Part shown: piece by piece, positions 59,521 to 64,000 of the stretch
How positions within the stretch are numbered: the first letter of the stretch is position 1
Layout of the letters: every line of letters begins with the position of its first letter
Source: Metopolophium dirhodum
Lineage: Eukaryota; Arthropoda; Insecta; Hemiptera; Aphididae
Assembly (NCBI RefSeq): GCF_019925205.1
Contig: NC_083560.1
Coordinates: forward strand, 68,151,266 to 68,215,265
DNA length: 64,000 nt
Direction: 5' to 3'
Notes under the pieces: model-generated
The model's input: the letters and a program-made list of their open reading frames with translations, nothing else
What the model was told of the DNA's origin: nothing
Databases searched by the model: none
Made by a program: the position numbers and the translations under genes

Positions 59521-59671
59521 TCGCGGCGAAACGGTCGCGGTGAATGGTCCGGCGGCGTATCGGTTGCGGCGAAATGTCTGGCGGCGAAAAAGTCCGCGGC
59601 GAAACGGTGCGGCGGCGAAACTATCTGCGGCGAGATGGTCTGCGGCGAAACGGTCGCGGCGAAATGTCCTA
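59521..59671. repeat. GC-rich minisatellite, 10 units of 13-16 bp
   Basis: Units with the core GCGGCGAAA, joined by GG-TC or G-TC, start at 59521, 59535, 59548, 59564, 59577, 59593, 59608, 59624, 59639 and 59654. The array ends with GAAATGTCCTAGACC. GC content is far above both flanks. Both strands stay open through the array, so it could encode Arg/Ala-rich peptide, but I see no gene around it. Confidence 0.85.
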
Positions 59672-59699
59672 GACCAGGAAATCAAGGTTCGGCTCATAT

Positions 59700-60250
59700 A
59701 AAAAAATTAAGTAACTAGATTGTTATTTTCGTCCTTACAAAATCTTAATTAATGGATACTATCTTCGGTAAACCACTCAGTGGGCCATTAATGTTAAGCT
59801 CTGCTCAAGACGCTATTATATACACGCTATCTCCGAATGACCGTATTCCGTGGAAACTATCCCACCGTTGTTTGTGTAAAGTGGTTATTAACGACTGATG
59901 AAATCGCGTTACCTAAATAATATTATTAAATTTGATGAATAACAAGACAATTCTAAACATGGACCACGGTCGTATGAAGATAATGTATGACTCCGTAGTC
60001 CACGGCACGGTCTCGTGCTTCACAGCTACGTCATATATCGTGTGGTGTGCCTATTATCGTATTCTGCGATTGACCATTGTTATCGTACCATTCATTAACC
60101 ATTATCTACCAGGAAATTTCCAAAGGTGGACCGAGCTCAGCTTTTGAACACGATGTGACAGATTACGTATGGCTATGTGAACCCGGCGCCTGAATGCCTG
60201 ATGTTAACAAAAATCACTATGATTCGCTATGAAATAGTGTCATCGCACTT
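59700..60250. other. GC-balanced patch with a 70-codon open frame
   Basis: An ATG at 59935 opens a frame to 60147 (MNNKTILNMDHGRMKI, a hydrophobic middle, then GNFQRWTELSF). Composition is less AT-rich than the flanks. No domain or splice signal identifies it, and it could be a chance frame or an unrecognised exon. Confidence 0.15.
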
Positions 60251-63030
60251 ATCAAATAGGTGGCCAAAGCATTAACAAAATATCAATGAATGTGTGGCGA
60301 CGCACCTAAAGCACCGTGTATTATGTATGTCTATAAAAAGACGAGCAAGTACCTAATTTATTTCGTAGTAGGTACCTATGATTTAGATATATACAGTATA
60401 AGTGTATAACATGCATGATCGTTGTTATCAAAATTATAGCTTAATTACAACAAAGACAATAGTTACAGAAACAGAACTTTTTAATCTTTTACTGGTACAC
60501 TGTACACATTATTCAGGTACTCATAAATATTTCTTATAATTGAAGTATATTCGATTGATAACTACTTTAAGACTATGTACCTAAATATCTAATAATAAAA
60601 TACACTAATCAAACTATAAAAATTATACAATAAACTCAGAGCAAACTTATAATTCATGTGAATTGTTCTTATTTTTATATAATGCAACTACCTAGGTAGG
60701 AATACCTACTAGCAATATTCGTATAATTGATGAATGACAAGATATCGTGCAATTTTTTTGTTAGACGAATAGAAAAAAAATCTATAAACGCATAATTTTT
60801 CATAAAAAAAAAATAATACTTAATTCTTTCACGTGATATTTTTTTAACAAATATTAAAAAAATATTTGGTATATAATACAGTAATATGAAACGAATAATG
60901 ATATCACAGTGAATTGTGAATGGGCCAGATAGAGAGAAACCAAAATGTGCGCCGAATCCTCTTAAATAGAATTAATAATATAATACTTATATAAGTATTA
61001 AGTTAAAACATAATATTAATTATAACGTAATATGTTTTATGAATTTTTATATTTATTATATATCGTGTATTTGTGTGAACCTATTATTTAATATTTCCCA
61101 AACAAAACTATAAATAACAATAAGGAACTTCTTATTGAATTGTTTTTAGACCTAAAACTTTAAGATTGTTAAATGATTATTGATTGTTCTTTCTTGTCTA
61201 CAACATTTGCTTTTATACTAAGATTCGATTAAAATTGAAATTGAAACTAAATCCCTCTACTTACCGTTACATCACTTTCATTTAATTGAATATAACTGAA
61301 AAAGTATACACCTACACGTCCCTGTGTCCAGCTTGGATAATTAGGTAGATCGTAGCAGGTAGATCGTATGTACCTATATTATAAATGGTTTTAAATCGTG
61401 ACTATTAACTAATCTTACAAGGAAAAGGAAAATTACGAATTTTAATTTGTTGCTTAGCTGTTAGCTATTTTTAATAATTATTAAGTACCTACGTAGTAAC
61501 TAATAAGTAATAACTAATAGTTAATATTAGTTTATAGTCATTAACTAATCACTAATCAGTGATCACCAATGAATAAAACAAATAACATAATAATTATCTA
61601 ATATTTATTATAATTTAAACTAATTTACAAAATATGTATCTTCCCATTTTAGATTGCGTGTTCTTTGTGAAATTGGTTTCTTAGTAATAATATTGAAGGC
61701 AATTTGAAAAATATTTCGCAATAATTGTTAATTAAATTTAATCTGAAATAAATATAGGAACGAAAATATGACTAGCAGGTACCTGTTTTCTATTGAACAA
61801 TAAAAGATCAATAACGTCGTATAATATAATATAAAGTATAGACATAATATTATGTATATAATTTATATAATCTTTTTGTAATTTTAAGTACAAAAATCAA
61901 TGTATTTTTTTATATTTGCATTTTTCTGATAAATAACGCCGTAACGGAACTAATAAAATCATAAAATAAGCAATAAACAACCTATATAATATTATAATAT
62001 ATTTCACTATGGAATCGACCACCTAAGCAAATAGCGCATAATAATATATAACATTAAAAGTGAGTCCATACTCCATAGATACTACTGAAAACTGGATAGT
62101 GTTACATACAGATAGAACATATACGGAGCCCAGTGTCCTACTCCATACGTCGCAATATTCTATAGTGGAAATTAATTTTTTATATATTTTTTTTTCATTT
62201 TCGGTATAAGAATATTATGAAGTAGTCGCAACTTACAGACACATTATAATTAAAAGGTAAGACATTTATATTACATTTTAATTTCCGTTAGCTATGGGTA
62301 GATACTATTACCTATACTATATGATTCTCTATTCTATGATATATAGAAATCCCCCTATTTTCTATGGATATTGTGGAAGGCAATTGATTTATTTGTTAAT
62401 AAAGTAAATGACCGATGAAATGTACTATGAACTTTAGTCATAACATTTGTATCTGTATTTTAACTTGTAAACAAATGAATAAAAATAAAATAGAGGTAAC
62501 AAAAAAATTATTTACCAGTAATATATTATTATATTTTATCAATATATAATAATATATCACCAGTTTCAATTTAAACTAACATTTTTAAAATTTAAATGAT
62601 TTACACGTTACAGTAGTGTCCACAAATAATTCCTAGTAGCTTAGTATTTTAAACACCTTTAGGAGCATTTATTCTAATGTTATTTTATACAGAATGTTCG
62701 CATATTTTGAACACTAAACAAAAATTATCCAATATCCATATCAACATTAGTATACCACAAAACTTTTTTTTAACTTTGTTCGGTTTCTTGTCTGTTGTTA
62801 ATATTTTTGAAAAAAACCAAAGAACTTGCTCCAGATATATATGAAAGGTTTCGAGGTACCTATTCAATAAGTAACTATAATTTATTATTATATAAATATA
62901 CCTAATATGCTAAATTAGATTTTTTTTTTAAATATTTTTTTTAATACACAACAGACGATCTGCACCTGCAGTATGTACGGTATGAGCTATTTTATATACA
63001 TTGAAGAGCTTGACACAAGAAGCCACGGTC
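60251..63030. other. AT-rich DNA, no gene seen
   Basis: Nothing recognisable. GGTACCTA words and TATAATATTAT runs are frequent. Confidence 0.5.
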
Positions 63031-63090
63031 ATCTGAGTTTAATGATAAGTGATTGTAAAGGAAAAAAACATTCTGAACGAATAACGAATA
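63031..63090 (+). repeat. Fragment of the dispersed GATTCTG family
   Basis: CTGAGTTTAATGATAAGTGAT, then AAAAAAACATTCTGAACG, corresponds to the core at 19190-19240 and 48815-48860. The open frame that includes it is not called as a gene. Confidence 0.4.
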
Positions 63091-63495
63091 AGCCGGGTGG
63101 ATCAGTATATATTATTGCTAAAGATAGTTTATCTTATATTATATTTATATCATGATTAGTATTTTATTAATTCGATAGATTGAACTATTATTTATTGGCT
63201 AGAGAAGTTGCAATATAAGTTACAACGTCATGTTAGTCAATACCACGTAGTAAGGTACCAACAGTAAGGTTCGCAGTAAATAGGTTAAAATTAGTCTAAA
63301 TATTTTTGTTTTATTTTACTTTGTATAGAAAAATATAATATAGGTACGTATTGGTGAGGTTTACAAGTCTCTGTAACTATTCCTATTTCTGTATTGAACG
63401 ACAAAAAACCAAATCGATTTAGTAAAAAACTGGAGTTACGTAAATTAACTCGTTTTCCCGCATTTTTTATTAGTTTTTACAATTATTAAGAAAAG

Positions 63496-63660
63496 CAGTT
63501 GCGCAAATAAGTGGGGGGCTTAGCTCCCTCAAAATCACACAAAACCCCTTCAAAAAATAATAAGAATAAGTTTTTTACCAGAAATCACAAAGTTGAAAAT
63601 TTGCTTAAATTGTCTGCTTCAAATGTGATGCGGCAGCAGTATTATACGTATAGTGGTCGC
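63496..63660. mobile_element. hAT-like left terminus (fragment)
   Basis: CAGTTGCGCAAATAAGTGGGGGGC followed by TTAGCTCCCTC is the CAGTNGCGCAAATA-type hAT start, related to the MITE end at 58157. No right end is seen before the window stops, so the right boundary is arbitrary. Confidence 0.4.
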
Positions 63661-64000
63661 TTAAATTTTAAAGACCCATGAATAAATTTATATCAACAAT
63701 TTGTTTCAATTCTTTAGTTGTAACAAGAAAATATTTTCCTTAAATGATATACCTACCTATTATTCTACTCGTAATATTTTTAATTACTCAGATGATGAAT
63801 TCGAAAGATGAATATTTAATTAAATTGAATTAGATGAAAAAAAAAACTTAACATATAACACATTTTAAATTCTAGATTGTAAGAACAGCGTTAATTTATT
63901 CATATATTATAATATAAGAATATGAAAATACATGGTTTATTTTGAGTAGATAAATGCGCAAGACCTTATTATTCCACATTTTCAGGAATGATTAATTGTT
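63661..64000. other. AT-rich DNA to the window end
   Basis: No feature recognised. It may be interior or flank of the preceding hAT fragment. Confidence 0.4.

Overview
The window looks like a non-coding, repeat-rich stretch of an insect nuclear genome, most probably an aphid (Macrosiphini, pea-aphid type). The reasons are a strongly AT-rich background full of TATAATATTAT and GGTACCTATA words, a high density of hAT, MULE, mariner-like and unclassified elements, and a dispersed family carrying the motif GATTCTGAGCGGAG that I associate with aphid contigs. The species call is inference. No complete host gene, tRNA or rRNA is visible. The only host-exon candidate is a small CpG-rich exon on the minus strand near 6.0-6.1 kb.

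Layout. 1-5.7 kb is AT-rich filler. 5.7-8.8 kb is a cluster of CpG-rich islands with the candidate exon. 9.1-9.5 kb is a 376 bp MITE with a 36 bp perfect inverted repeat. 10.7-11.1 kb holds two hAT-like termini. 12-20 kb is AT-rich, with a decayed LINE 3' end at 16.3-16.9 kb. 20.7-22.4 kb is a 1.6 kb foldback element flanked by TA, followed by a 192 bp GT microsatellite and a GC-richer patch. 23.3-24.0 kb and 48.1-48.7 kb are related dispersed repeats, and 24.8-25.1 kb is another MITE.

The best-resolved locus is 25.6-31.0 kb. A FLYWCH/MULE DNA transposon (25621-31040, 8 bp duplication ATCCCTAT) is interrupted by a 3.2 kb hAT transposon (27059-30272, 8 bp duplication AGGCCAAT) in the opposite orientation. 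The hAT carries an almost intact transposase with only two frameshifts. Just outside is a C-terminal endonuclease remnant, probably from a Helentron.

34.2-36.3 kb, 48.7-49.6 kb, 52.5-54.9 kb and 57.8-58.1 kb hold copies of one dispersed repeat family. 37-39 kb and 42-45 kb are further CpG-rich, microsatellite-rich islands that may be promoter or first-exon regions of a large host gene, although no exon can be proved. 45.8-47.2 kb is a hAT remnant containing a palindromic element with C-rich subterminal repeats. 55.0-55.4 kb is an N-terminal fragment resembling an IS1595/Merlin transposase. 55.9-57.7 kb is a non-autonomous hAT (duplication GTACCTAG) containing an RTE-like SINE. 58.15-58.3 kb is a small hAT MITE. 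59.5-59.7 kb is a GC-rich minisatellite with a GCGGCGAAA core, whose end resembles the 46.3 kb palindrome. The rest to 64 kb is AT-rich, with one more hAT terminus at 63.5 kb.

The window is therefore mainly a record of successive transposon insertions: repeats nested in repeats, with several boundaries fixed to the base by target-site duplications.
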